Shown here one piece after another: positions 22,405 through 34,344 of a stretch of DNA of 64,000 nt; the stretch's first letter is position 1; each line of letters starts with the position of its first letter. The position numbers were made by a program, and so were the translations under genes. The stretch comes from Tetmemena sp. SeJ-2015. Lineage: Eukaryota > Ciliophora > Spirotrichea > Sporadotrichida > Oxytrichidae. Location: contig JAJKFJ010021624.1 of assembly GCA_027382625.1 (NCBI GenBank), positions 62,001-126,000 of the forward strand, written 5' to 3'. Below the pieces are notes generated by a model, which made no database searches, was not told the DNA's origin, and worked only from the letters and a program-made list of their open reading frames with translations.

Positions 22405-23184
22405 ATGTTCTTTTTGGTTTTCATTGAGAAAGTCGTCAGAATCGAACCCTACGAGCTGGGCAAGAACTTATTCCAAAAGATCAAGAAGAAGTAAATCTCA
22501 AAGATAAAAAATATTTTAATCCTTTCCACACCCATTAAAAAGATTAACTTTGCAATAGGATTGAGGACATCACTGTGGGCACTTGCTCAGGAGACTATGG
22601 CTACATCATTCAGATCATCCAGTAAGCATAAAGAAGATTTCTCAGCTATTCAATTACCTTAATATCAGCAATACTAAAGCACTTTTTAATAGTATGAAGG
22701 AGAGAGACATCTCAGACGGCAGAATGTTTTTTTTTTAATCCAGGACACAACTGGTGATGTGATATACAAGGCTAAATTCAGAGCCCTTGTATTCAGACCC
22801 TTCAGAGGAGAGATACTCGACGGAGAGGTTTTCGACGTCAACGACAACGGATTCATGATTGAGTCAGGCCCACCTCAAGTCCTTCATTTCCAAGAATGTA
22901 AGTAACACTATTCTCAACAGTTGTTATTCAACTCATCATTATTTGTTATAGAGGATCGAAAAGCAGTACTCCTACGACAAGACTCTCAACATCTTCATCT
23001 CAAACGAGGATCCCAACTTGAGAATCGCTGTTGGAAGCAGCTTGAGATACAAGATCGACCAAATCAAATACGACAAGGGCGACTACGTAAGATTATAGAA
23101 GTTTATTCACCCACTCATCATAATTCCTTATAGACTGCTGTGAGTTCCATCGAAGATGGCTATCTCGGCCCTATGACTGTTTGA
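22405..23184 (+). CDS. RPB7: RNA polymerase II subunit RPB7
   Basis: RPB7 forms the stalk of RNA polymerase II with RPB4 and helps bind nascent RNA. The N-terminus (MFFLVFIEKVVRIEPYELGKNL) and the tip-domain stretch VGTCSGDYGYI match the family, as do YKAKFRALVFRPFRGEI, GEVFDVNDNGFMIESGP and the C-terminal SSIEDGYLGPMTV, which lines up with the usual DDYLGLV end. The protein stops at TGA 23182-23184, exactly where the family ends, showing that TGA still terminates. Five short introns are inferred, near 22492-22559, 22621-22667, about 22700-22745, 22898-22952 and 23087-23133. Around 22881 the expected SFISKN segment is out of frame by one nucleotide. Confidence 0.92.
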
Positions 23185-23355
23185 GCCCCATGATCTATAA
23201 AACTAAACTTTTATTCCGCTATTTTAATTAACCTTGTTGACTTATAATCATTACCACTGAATTTGCAGATTATATCTTTTGAGCGAATGCTTAACCTTAA
23301 TATGCAAATTAAACAACTAATAAAGTTGATATGAAAAAATGTGATTACTATAAAT

Positions 23356-24903
23356 TCACTGCTCCTCCTCTTGCTCTTCATCATTTAACTCATTTCTGTG
23401 ACTGCCTTGAGTAACTTCGTGATGACCTTCTTCGTCCTACCTTTCTTCCTCGATCGAATGGTTTTGATTCTAGCCCTTTATTACTTCCAACTCTAAATTA
23501 ATCATGAGCTCTAAAAATCATTATCAATTGACTTACTGTTTGGCTTGAGGGACTTCTTGATCTTGTTTGGCTTCTGGCCTTGAATCTCTATTCTAGCCTA
23601 GTTAAGTTTGTTATCCAGTCCTTGCTTGGTATCTTCTGGCTCGATGCCTAGGTACTTCATCATGGCTTCTATGGTCTTGGCAGTGACTACCATCACGTTC
23701 AAATCCTTCCTAATGTGCTTGTTCTCAATCTTAGTCTAAGCCAGAGTGTCCTTCAAGTGTTCCTACTCCTCCAACTCTTTAAGAGCCTTCAAAGCCTTTG
23801 TCTTTCTTACAACAGCGCTTCCTCCACCAATGGTAGATGTCAGACCGGCCTTGCTTCGCTGGTGAGCTCCTCCATCTTCAAAGTCTTCACCTTCTCTAAT
23901 GTTGTCCATATCTTCATCACCTCCTGCCCCGCCTGATCCTCTAATAGTCTTCTTGGTTATAATCTTCTTAGTTCCTTCTTTTTCTTTGCCTATTATCCTC
24001 TTCTTAAGACTGATACCTTGCGCCTCTCTTTGCTTCATCCACTTCTCAAAGAAAGCATCTTCCTTCTCCTTTATGCTCTAATTTATCTCATACTGTACTT
24101 CCTCTTTCAGAGGACCTCCCTTTCCTGTCTTAGCTGGAGACTTTGCTGTCTTCTGCATCTGCTACTTGAACTCTTCTTTCATTTCCTCCCTAGCCTGGCT
24201 CTCTAATTTCTGTTTCTCGTCTTATAACTTCCTCAACTTGTCTCTCTTCTTTTAGTCACCCTATTTTTTCTTGGCCTCCACATCGAGCTTTTGCAGCAAG
24301 AGATCTTCTCTCTAGCCTCCCAGTTAATCCTAAGCCATCACAGCTATTCTAACTAAACTTTTCTTGAAGAACTCATAGTCTAAAACTTGAGCCATTGACT
24401 TGTCATTGATGTAAGTCTATGTACCAATTTGACTCTTGATTTCATCTAAACGCTCCCTCACAAGCTGCCTGTATATTTGGACTGCATCCTCTGGAGGGAT
24501 AAGTGCAGGCACAATGTTTTACTGATAACTAAAGCGGATGAACTCTCTGAAATTGCAAGTGTTCATAGACGTTTCCAAATTAAACTCCACATCTTTCTTC
24601 ATTAAAATGACCTGATGAGTGATAAACTCATTGATTTACTGTCTCTCTTCTTGCTTCTTATTGATGTTCAAAGTTCTCCATATTTTGCCTTATCCTTGTC
24701 AATTTCAATTTATTAACAAATTTTGTCTGTAATATTTCTCCTTCTGAGATAGCTCTTGCTATTTTGCGGCCAGTTCTTCTCTTTCCCTTTTAGCTCTTCT
24801 TGGGCTATTCTGCTTTTTCTTTTCTTCAAGTTCCTTGTTTTTCTCCTCTTCTTCTTGTCTCTTACCAATTAATACTCTTAAGTAGGCAGCAATAACATTT
24901 CAT
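23356..24903 (-). CDS. Coiled-coil protein, unknown
   Basis: The frame ends at TGA 23356-23358 in a Glu-rich tail. Reading from the right, a Lys/Glu coiled coil (GKRQEEEEKNKELEEKKK) is followed by a globular helical part (EFNLETSMNTCNFREFIRFS; PPEDAVQIYRQLVRERLDEI), another long coiled coil (EAKKKQGDQKKRDKLRKL), a Gly-rich acidic linker (GSGGAGGDEDMDNIREG) and a helical C-terminus. An intron near 23508-23533 precedes the last exon. The start at 24903 is provisional, since the coding frame enters from an adjacent frame. It is divergent from the giant gene starting 24965, so about 60 bases hold both promoters. Ciliary or cytoskeletal use is plausible but not shown. Confidence 0.7.
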
Positions 24904-24964
24904 ATAGAGAATGTAAATAGTTGCAAAGTAGAGAATAAATTAATAGAAAAGCATAAAAGTAAAG

Positions 24965-27900
24965 ATGCAATCGCAATAATCTCTAGAGATCGATATGGAT
25001 CTCTATAACAAACTTCTTAAAAGCGGCATTTTCAGAGCTAACCCCAAGGCAAAGACTAATTTCGAAAAGAAAAAGACATTTTCATAAGTGAGAGGAAAGA
25101 ATTAAAATCTCTTCATAGCTAGAAAATGGAGTGGCACTTGGAAAATACTAAATAGAATCGTGTGATGCTTTGGTAGGAATAAGTTCTTTGCTGATAGCTT
25201 TTAGAAAAGAAATAACTAAAGTCTCAATATACAATGCATTTTTAATGAGTGCACATTTTAATATCGACTCAGCTAAAATTCAGACTTTGAAACCGCAGTC
25301 ATCACCCTAGGCAAGACTCTTCAATTGGAACATCCTCTGCAGCGAGTTAGATGTAAGACAGAACATTCATTTAAAGCCTTAGGAATTTAAAGCTCTTTAA
25401 TTCGTTATTCAAACTTTTTTACGTAGAAAATTGGAATTGAGATTGACACAGACTCTCGTAGCTTGATAGTAGCAGGAGACTTAATTTTTAAAAAATTCTA
25501 ACAGCTTTTACAAGGCTTGAAAGATTCCTAGTTAAGATAGCTGGCAAATAAATTTTAAACCTGGATGGTCTAAAGAGTGAGGTTAGTTTTGGTGGTGCAC
25601 CAACCATGGATAACTTGGGAGCCTTAGCTGAAAAAAGTAACGCTCGAAGAGGGGCAAAGCCCAACCAAAAGAAAGGTACGCATTTTAATTATTGAATGAG
25701 AGCTGTTTTTAGTGAAGGACGGAGTGGATATTCTTACAATGAATGCGGAGAGAGAACCAGTTGACACTGAAAGCACCTTAGAACTCATTCTCAATACTAT
25801 CAAAAATCCATTATTCAAATGAAGCCCAAGCAGGCTGCCGCTCTCTTGACTAATAACAATCAATTCTTGATTCACTCAATTGTCAAAGGAGTTAAGGGCA
25901 AATATGAACCACTCATAAGCTGGTACTAAGACGTTTACGCTAACAGCAAACATCTCACAATTCTTCTCGAGTTAGAACTGGAGCAGTTTCCGTACATTTT
26001 TCTATTATCCTTTTAACTTCTTACCAAGATTGGCTATGAATTTGGTTTACTAAATAATTACTCATTCACTCAATTTAGCTCGGTTAATGACTAAGTGGAG
26101 CAAATTTACAAAAATGAGTTGAAGAAGTACTTCAGCTCCCCTCTTGAATATGTCAACGCAATTAATGACTTGTTCCCTTTTATGGTTGCTCAGAGCAGTT
26201 AGGATATTAGAAGGAGTGGTATCTTGGATTTCTGGATAGAGTTAAAAATTCTAGTAAGCTGACAATGACGGAAAGCACAGCTATGACGAGAGAATTGCGG
26301 CTCTGACCCTCTTGACTGAGATATGGATTTCTTTCACTGATCTGATTGATTTTATAAATTAGCTAATCAAGTGCTTTCTATGCTTAAGCGAGATATTAAG
26401 ACCAATTAGAACAGTTTCAGTTAAATATATTTAGACTCCTTGACAAGTTCTCACAGTTCATCATTATCATCTTCAATATATAAGACACTCATTTTCAGTC
26501 TTGTTGAAAATCCTTATGTATATTAATTTAAGAGAGCTATATTTCATAAATTTCGTGAGTCTGTTTGAGTCCAATTAGACAATCCCTGTGGGTCTATTGG
26601 TGGAGCCACTTATTAAATAGATTCAGGTAACTGAGGGCGTTACATATTTCTACAAGATCTTTGACTTTGAATTCTTCTCCTATATCGCTAAGCATCCTAA
26701 GCTAAATCTACAAGGTGCCTTGCCTATTGCAGACTTAATGGCTAAGATTTATCTTAATGAAGTGACATACTCATCGGCAGCTGCTGTTCCTTTTGTGCAA
26801 ATATGCTCTAGATTCATTAACGATGAACTTATAATCAAAGATAAAATTAAAGTTTGAAACTATCTGCTTCTCGATGCTAATGGGACTTGAGAAGAATGCA
26901 GAGGAGTTGCAATAATCCTAAAATGGAAAATCTGGATAGAAGAGGATCCTTGCACTGCCAGCTCCACCCAACTAAGTTCAGCCACACAAGAGGTCTCCCA
27001 ATAAGAAATTATCCATTCAATATTGGTAAATGAAGTAGTTGAGAGAGCAAGATGAGGACGTTTCTCGCAGGCTAAAAAAGACTCACATAGTTGAGGTGAC
27101 CATGAAAATTTAGAATCTGAGGAATGAGGATTTAAATGACTAACTCAGAGAAATGCTGCTCTCTGCTAATAAGAGATTCCTCGAGTTGTATGGCTTTTTC
27201 AATAAGGGTATTATGGCTTTATTGAAATGGTGGGGTGATCCTGATTCTATCATGCACTCATACGTGAGAGCTGTCGAAGAGAGAGAAGCAAGAGAGAAGG
27301 CTGAGCGAGAGAGAAGAGAAAGAGAAGAGAAGGAGAGACTGAGAAGGCAGCAAGAGGAGCGAGAAAAGTATGAGAAGGAGGAAGATTCAATATTTAGAAC
27401 ATCTGCAGACTATGAAAGCCTGAATGATAAGCTTAAAGTTGAGAGTGAAGCAAGGAAGCAATAAATAATCTGTGAGAAATAGTCTAGCAGTTCTCCCTTA
27501 TACAGGTACTGGAGCAATTAGAAATCTCAAAAATTAAAAGGCCCTACAACAGATTGAAAAAATATAGAGAAATAAGCAAGAGAAGGAAGAGTAAAGGAGA
27601 CTTGAAGAGGAGAGAAAGAAATATAATTGTGAACTCTTTTGAGTTAGGAGTGGGCAGCCTACCCTCAGAACCTTAATTAAAAATTGATGAAGCAGTTTTA
27701 TCTGAGAATGATAGATTGAGGAAATTAGTAAGTTTATGATGATCCCTTAAATAGACTTAATAGATTTGGATTAAGAAGAGGAGAGAGATAAAGAAGCAAA
27801 TAAATAAATTGATTTCTTCCTTTACAGTAATTTCGACTAGTATAATGAAAATAATAAAAATACAGAGATGACTAAGCTTCTCAAAGATCACGACACGTTG

Positions 27901-30900
27901 CCTAAGCTCATAAGTAAATCTTGAATGAATAAATTTCTTCTTGAAAATGATCTACAGGCTCTGGATAAGGAAATAATTTATGAAGCAACCAGAGCACGAG
28001 GAAACTCGACTTTGCTATATGAGGATCCTGATGCCACAGGCATGGGCGACTAGTAGTTGATAAAGGCTTTGAATGAGAAATTGATGTACGATCCTAACTA
28101 CCCCGTGCCTGAAGGTTACTTCAAACAAGTTGAAAAGACTCCTATCTATGAGTATAGAATTCCTGATTAGGTAGTTGATTAGATCCCTGAATCATCAGTG
28201 GTGTGCGTAGAACTCCTAGATGGCCTAATAAATGAGCTCTTCGGACTTCACATATTAGAGCCCTTGGTAACTTTTGAGGAGCGATTAAAAGTTAGACCAA
28301 CTGTCAAGAGTGCAGTCAAACCTCAAGCAGAAGCACTTAACTATATGAAAAAAGTAGAGAAGAAAACTAGAGCCGTAGACACCCTCAATCCTTATACTTC
28401 TCTCTCAACTTTAGAAAAGTAAAGACTTAACTCTGAAATTAAGCCCACTTTGAATCCATATTAACCAATTTTTTAGGGAAATTCTTTAAGCAGCTGAAAA
28501 AGGCCTTGATTATTTACCTCCTCGTGCAAACAGAGCATTATAACTTATTAAAAAGAGAGACTAGCAGGTAAAGTCAGAACTTCAATTTAATATCTTATTA
28601 AAGAGTAAAAGGATAGAGGCTTAGAGGAAAACAAGAGACAGAGAGAGCTCAAAGAAAAGTAAGACAAGGAAGAAAAGAAAAGACAACAGGAGGATGTGAG
28701 GAAGAAGTTGGATAACAAGAAAAAGCAAATAGAGGATTCCAAGAATCTCAAATTAGAGGAGGTCTTGAAAAAGAGACAGGATTATTATTTTCTCATAATT
28801 TAAATGTGAGATCTGAAGAAAAGAAAAAACGAGAGAGAGGAGAGTTTATGAAGAAGTAAAAGTAGAAATTAGAAGAGGAATTCAGCCAAGCTAAAAGTAA
28901 TTATATACTTACAATAAGAAGGAGAAAGAGTATCAGGCAAGGATTTAAATTTAAGTGAGAACTTCATAAATGAGAGTAAGGTAGACAGACATAAGGAGCA
29001 ATAATTACTATTGATACTATCTCTAATGAGTTCTTGAAATAGTAGGATGTTGAAAACATGTTTGCTCTTTATGAGAGGCCCTTGAGACACATGTACAAAT
29101 TTTACGCATCTTAGGACAAGAAAGATGTGGAAATTCAATTATAATAAGTAAAATAGAAATTGTCTCTTTTATTTCCTAAAAATTTCATAATTAAAAAGAC
29201 ATTGCTAGATGCTGAAACCTCCTCATAAATAATTTTACATGTAAAATACTTGCTAGTCCTCCGTGATGCAATAATTTAGCTAATTCTTCCTTCAAATCAA
29301 TCATAATAATTGAATCTTAGATATTCAGCTTACCTGATGCAAGACTCTATCATTAAATTATCAAAGTGAAATCATAGAATATCTAAATTGAGTGATGAAC
29401 GAGACAAAGTCTTCGGCAAGGTCAGAATGTTTCTTGAGTGCGTGCAGACTGAGTTCCAATCCTCCTTCTTTATCCAAAAACCATTGCATGGCTTGATTAA
29501 ACATCTGCTAGTTCTACCCAAAGTCATAAATCCTCATTATAAGAAGTTTGCTGCACCACTTGCAAATGTCCAAGCTGTGACTGTAGAGACCACATGATAA
29601 AGTTGCTAGCACTTTCTAAAAGTTAGTTGAGTTTGGAAACTGCTTTGCCATAGTTTCTTCATTTGAAATGCTCTGCAGAGAGTATTGATATTATGATAAT
29701 ATCAAAATTACTAATTAGAATTTGTTCCTGGTCTCCTGCTTTTCATTTTGTCATAAATAATTTAATTAAGTAAATTACACTTTTTAAGCGAGGTTCGAGG
29801 GATAAACACAGACCAATTCCAAGTTTCAGTTTGCTCATTGTTCAGACTCCTGATAAAGTTCTCAGAGGAAAAAAATACCTCTGCTCCTTCAATATAATTA
29901 AATATATCATATTAGCTTCAATCCTAATGACTCTATTCTAAGAGAGTTTTAAATTATTGATGAACAGATGCAAGAATTCATCATCAAGTTTAAAAAAAGA
30001 TTAGGTTGCAATAAAAGCATCAATAGATGCTCCAAGCAAAGGAATAGGGAAAATCTGGCTCAAATATTTTTTTAACTTAATCTTCTTTAAATTATCCAAA
30101 GATGAGAAAATGAAGTATAATTACCTATAGAGGTATATAAAATGCAAGGAGGAAAGGGAAAGACGACAAAAGGAAGCTTAAGAAAAGATAAAGTATCTTC
30201 GATCATCGGCAGATATAGTAATAGCATAGAATGATGAAGATAGAAGACTAATGCTTGGCTACGACTCTGCTGATTAGTAATTCAGAGAGGGCTCAGCAAA
30301 TGGAAGCAAAGTTATATTGCAATTAAATAGAGGAGAGAAAAAGAATTACTTAAGAGAGGAAAAACAAGAAGCTCAAAGAATAGATAGATAAGAGAAAACT
30401 TGAGTTAGTCTAAACAATAATTAAAAGAAGAAAGCTTATAGAACCTTAAGCTCTTATCTATAAGGAGGGAGCATTTATAGAGGAAGTTAGCCGATTAGAA
30501 GATGATGATTATTTTTCATCTATAGAAGCTGTGAATATGTTCATGAAAAAATACCAAAAGCTTTGGAGAAATCTTTACTATAAATACTGTAACTCTGGCT
30601 TTAGCTCCAAGTAAATCAGTAATTTTTACATATCTAAATGAAAAATCCCAGACCATAAACGTTGCAGAGATGAAAATAGAGATGTATCTTTTATAACCTA
30701 TGAAAGTAAAGCTGAAATTCAGCAGCTTTTTAGACAGATAAACATTAAGCTATTTAACAAAAATGATTTTAGAAGTGAGTATCTGGATTTCAATGGATAT
30801 TTGCAATTTATGCAGTAACTTTCCTATTTCATTTACTCTAGACATCCAAAGGATATTTCACATCTCCCACCTGTTGAATCTATCAAAGCCCTATAAGTTA

Positions 30901-31285
30901 TTTATTCTATAATTCTTTTTGGCGAATTGATTATAGTAGCATAGTTTGAGCAAGCAACCATAATTTAATTAGTGATACTTGTATTTAAAAGCCCACTTTG
31001 AATGTAGCACTTAAACTGGAAGTTGCCTCTTATTCTTTAAGAGAGAGACCTTAAGTTTAGGAGGTTGCGGAAGTGCTTGAGGAAATTCTGATTCTAAGCA
31101 TTATTAACTCCTTATTAAACAGAGCCCCTGGTCAAGTGTTTAATGAGGCAAAGCAAAAGAAGTAGCAGGATATGACTACTGAACAAGAGACGACTTAGAT
31201 GAAAGAAGAACTCAGGAAAAAGAGAGTTCTAAATTTATAGAACTTCAGAAAATCAAAGAGTAAAATCCTAATTAATTTCAAATGA
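24965..31285 (+). CDS. Very large helical/coiled-coil protein
   Basis: The start is Met 24965 (MQSQQSLEIDMDLYNKLL) and the end TGA 31283-31285. The order is: an N-terminal segment with a Trp-TGA (RIVWCFGRNKF), a long all-helical region of armadillo-like character (25850-27000; e.g. PFMVAQSSQDIRRSG, PIADLMAKIYLNEV), an arginine/glutamate coiled coil (27270-27470), helical domains (28030-28430; 29040-29140; 29388-29750), another coiled coil (28640-28770) and a C-terminal domain with an EF-hand-like NKNDFRSEYLDFNGYLQF near 30770. Many short introns, e.g. 26253-26274 (22 nt), keep phase. I cannot name the family; large axonemal scaffolds look like this. A split into two or more genes cannot be excluded. 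Confidence 0.6.
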
Positions 31286-31329
31286 TAAAAAATAATAGTC
31301 TCTGTAAATGTATAAAATTAATGTTTAGC

Positions 31330-31980
31330 AGAGTAAAATTATAAAGACTTTATTAAGCGAGCTCTGTCTAAATAAAATGTTGAAGCAGTAATAACCGACT
31401 TTGACTTACACCATAACAGCGACCGATGCCATGTGTAAGCCCTAAATGCTTTTTAAGGATTTAAATAGTGGAGAGATTTTCTTAGACTGGCATGCTTGAT
31501 AGAGACGACAGAGTAATAGGAAGTGGAGACCCACATCTACTTAATTCAAAGAGGCAGATATTTAACTAGAGCTCTGATCAGAATAGAGGTAATTATTCAA
31601 ATTGATAATGACTTATTTGTAGCCTCTGCCTTTCATTAACAACGGCCTTCAGTAATGGGAGGTACTTTAGGCGCAGCAGGTGCTTCATTATATTTAAATT
31701 TTTTTCAATAGCCTCTGCGGGCTCAGCTGTTTCATAAATAACTGGCAGAAATAATAATTCATTTAAGAGCGTGCTTGACAATTATATACTTTTTATTTTT
31801 GCTTTATTAAAATTTGGAGGTATGACTATGAAGTTTTAAATTGGTTTCAGAGTTAAATCCTGCAGCTGAGAAATGAGCTGGAGTTTGCAAAGAAGGATGT
31901 TTCCATCCTAGCCTAAGATAAGTAATATGTGGAGATAATATCATTAAAAGTATATCTAGCTTATTATATATGTTATTAAG
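31330..31980. other. Coding-like region, strand unresolved
   Basis: Both strands look partly coding. On plus, exon-like fragments (SELCLNKMLKQQQPTLTYT; QTGMLDRDDRVIGSGDPHLL) could be 5' exons of the coiled-coil gene at 31981. On minus, 31593-31781 gives 62 residues without any of the three stop codons (LNELLFLPVIYETAEPAEAI). I could not choose between them. Confidence 0.35.
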
Positions 31981-32719
31981 ATGAGTGCAGAGCAGAGGAC
32001 GAAAGAAGTGCACAAATTTTTGTCGTTAGAACTGCAAAAGCTGGATGAAGGAATCTAGAAGCACAACACGAAATAAAAAGCAGAAAACTAATAATTTACT
32101 AAAGCGTAAATATATCTGTCTTACTTTTATTATAAACTCAAGGTTTCAAGCTTAAATTGGGCACTGCAAGGAAATAAGGTCTGAACTGGATGAGGAGATT
32201 CAGGCAATCAAAGCAAGAATAAATAACGTAGAGAACCACCTTGGAGTTAGTGAATAGATCAGCACTCCTTAGAATAACACAAAATTTGGCACTTTCTATA
32301 GAATATTTTAGCTTTAATCTGGATCCCCTGCAGCTGCTAGGTCAACTAATTACAGCGGATTTAGTGCAAACTAGTAACAATAATCTAAGGGAAACACTCC
32401 CACCAGAACCCAATACTCTCAATTTAACTGAAATAAAGCAGCCATCTGATATGAAGCAAAAGATATAAGTATTTAATTTTAGAGTGCTCTGTGAATTAAC
32501 TAAAATATTAGCATAGATCAACATGAAGATTGGAAAAGAAATTGAGCTTAAATTTTAGTAAAACGATTGAACATGTAGTTTGAAGAAAAAGCTTTTCATT
32601 TATAGGAAAAGCCAAAATTGTCAACTTTAAACGATCCTGACTCTAAAACAGGCTCGCAAGAACTATTGTTTGAAGATCGAATTTATGATTTGTTATAAAA
32701 ATCATCTTTCTCATAATGA
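31981..32719 (+). CDS. Small coiled-coil protein, unknown
   Basis: From Met 31981 (MSAEQRTKEVHKFLSLELQKL) a helical protein continues across an intron (about 32107-32143) into ELDEEIQAIKARINNVENHLG, a Ser/Asn/Gln-rich linker with Trp-TGA codons, and a C-terminal helix ending SKTGSQELLFEDRIYDLL before TGA 32717-32719. The preceding exon-like stretch 31819-31949 (LRNELEFAKKDVSILAQDKQ) joins in phase through a GT-AG intron ending at 31980, so the true start may lie near 31330. The helical heptads and size fit a short cytoskeletal or adaptor protein, but no family is recognised. The 3' end overlaps that of the convergent gene at 32596. Confidence 0.55.
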
Positions 32720-34126
32720 TGATTTCTCTAATTTCTAAGACTATCTTCTCCATAAACTTTAGGATGAAATTACTGCTTCCCATACTCTCCCCCTAATTTT
32801 TATCGCTTTGAAGGATTAAAACCATTATTTTTTGTTTATTATCGGTTATGATAATAGTTATCGCCATTTTAATTGCTGAGGTTTGAAGGCCGAAATTTAT
32901 GTTATCCATTTAGTATGCCTCTATCATTTTAGTTTCTTTTAAATTCTCTCTCTTCTTATCGATATTGGAAAACTAAAAAACATTATCAATTAGATATATT
33001 CAAAAATGCTAGCAATACTGATTTTGGCGAGTTTAATCGACTTAATTTGGATAGTAGTTAGAGCTGTAAATGCAATTCGATCTTCTAAATTCCTCTCTTT
33101 ATTCTTATTGCTGTTCTTATCTTAAGAGATGGAGCTCTTTTTAAAATTTAGACCGTAACTCCTTCTCTTTGGCTTTCCTCTCTCGCTCTTTAAGTTTTAA
33201 CTCGTCCTTCTCCTTTAGGTCTTCTATATTTTAAATCAGAAGCAATTTTAATTTATGAACTAATTATATTTAAACTTAAAAATCAAGGATATGAAAAAAA
33301 TGTTTAATCCATTTTCAAAATTTAGATTAAAAATTAATTAAAAAGAGCATATTTTGTAAGTTTTTAAGCAATGTCTGAGATCCATCCATAATTTGCTGCT
33401 CTCTTTATTCAACTGGCTGTACATAGGACTTTCTTATGGTACCGCTGCTCTTTAGCAGCTACTGATTCTTTCTCTCTTAAATGGGCGTTGAAGGTTTCTC
33501 AACTGACATTTTTTCGTTCGTCTGCGAAAATGTCTACGAAGCGGAAGATCGCTTTGAAGAATTCTAAGATTAATTCAATGATCCTGCAGTGGAGGCTGTT
33601 TAGTTAGAATTTTGATTCACATCCATTTTTGGTTATATCTAAATGTCTTATTCTAGGTTTTTGTCTGCTTGTTTTTGAATCTCCGTTATTTTATCTGACT
33701 ATGAATTTCTTATATTTCTATTTTCTTTAGAAACTACTTTATTAGGGAGAGGGTTCTCTTCAAAACAAATGACTGAGTCTTCTTTCTCTAAAGATGCTTA
33801 TTCTTGGTAAATATCTTCATCATTCTCGATATCTGAGGTATCAGAAATTTCTATAATACTTTCGCCTTATTTATTTTATTAGGGTGCACGCTTGCATTGT
33901 TCTCTTTCTAAACTCAAACTTTAATGCAGTGCTTATAATTTATGAGCTATAATTTACTAACCCAACGAACCCTAATTTTAATTTTTGAGTGTATAGTCTG
34001 TCTACTTGAACTTTCTAGGCTAGTCCTGCTTTTATTGGAAGAACCTATGATCTTAACTCGAAATGGAGCTGCTTGAGGCTTCTCTATCAGAAAAGCTTCC
34101 AATCCTTAGGGGTAAGGGTGCAGCCT
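32596..34126 (-). CDS. Ser/Gln/Asn-rich disordered protein
   Basis: A minus-strand frame about 400 codons long, with hydrophilic low complexity and many TAA/TAG glutamines. It begins after an acceptor-like site near 34126 (upstream exon not identified), passes acidic and SP/TP-containing stretches (EISDTSDIENDEDIYQE; MSVEKPSTPIQERKN), then a short charged coiled coil (EDLKEKDELKLKERERKAKEKE near 33170-33235) and an Asn/Gln-rich end. The stop is TGA 32596-32598. No folded domain is visible. Its final 40 codons are antisense to the end of the plus-strand coiled-coil gene, so one of the two ends may be misplaced. Confidence 0.55.
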
Positions 34127-34344
34127 GAAATTTAAACTTGTTTAAGTAAGATAAGCTTTTGGACAGGGAGTAGCTTTAATTACTCTAAAATAAAAACTTA
34201 TTGAAGAATCTGATGGTGATAAAAGATACACAGAGATTTATGAAATTAATACAAAAATAATACAATATTCTTACTTTTAAGTAAACAACAGAATTTTTAA
34301 TATAATTTAATAAGATAGTAAAGTACAAAAATAGACACTTTAAA

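Noticed and set aside
23715..24206. Leu/Ser-rich plus-strand ORFs
   Set aside because: Shadows of the minus-strand coiled-coil gene; composition is the reverse complement of Lys/Glu codons.
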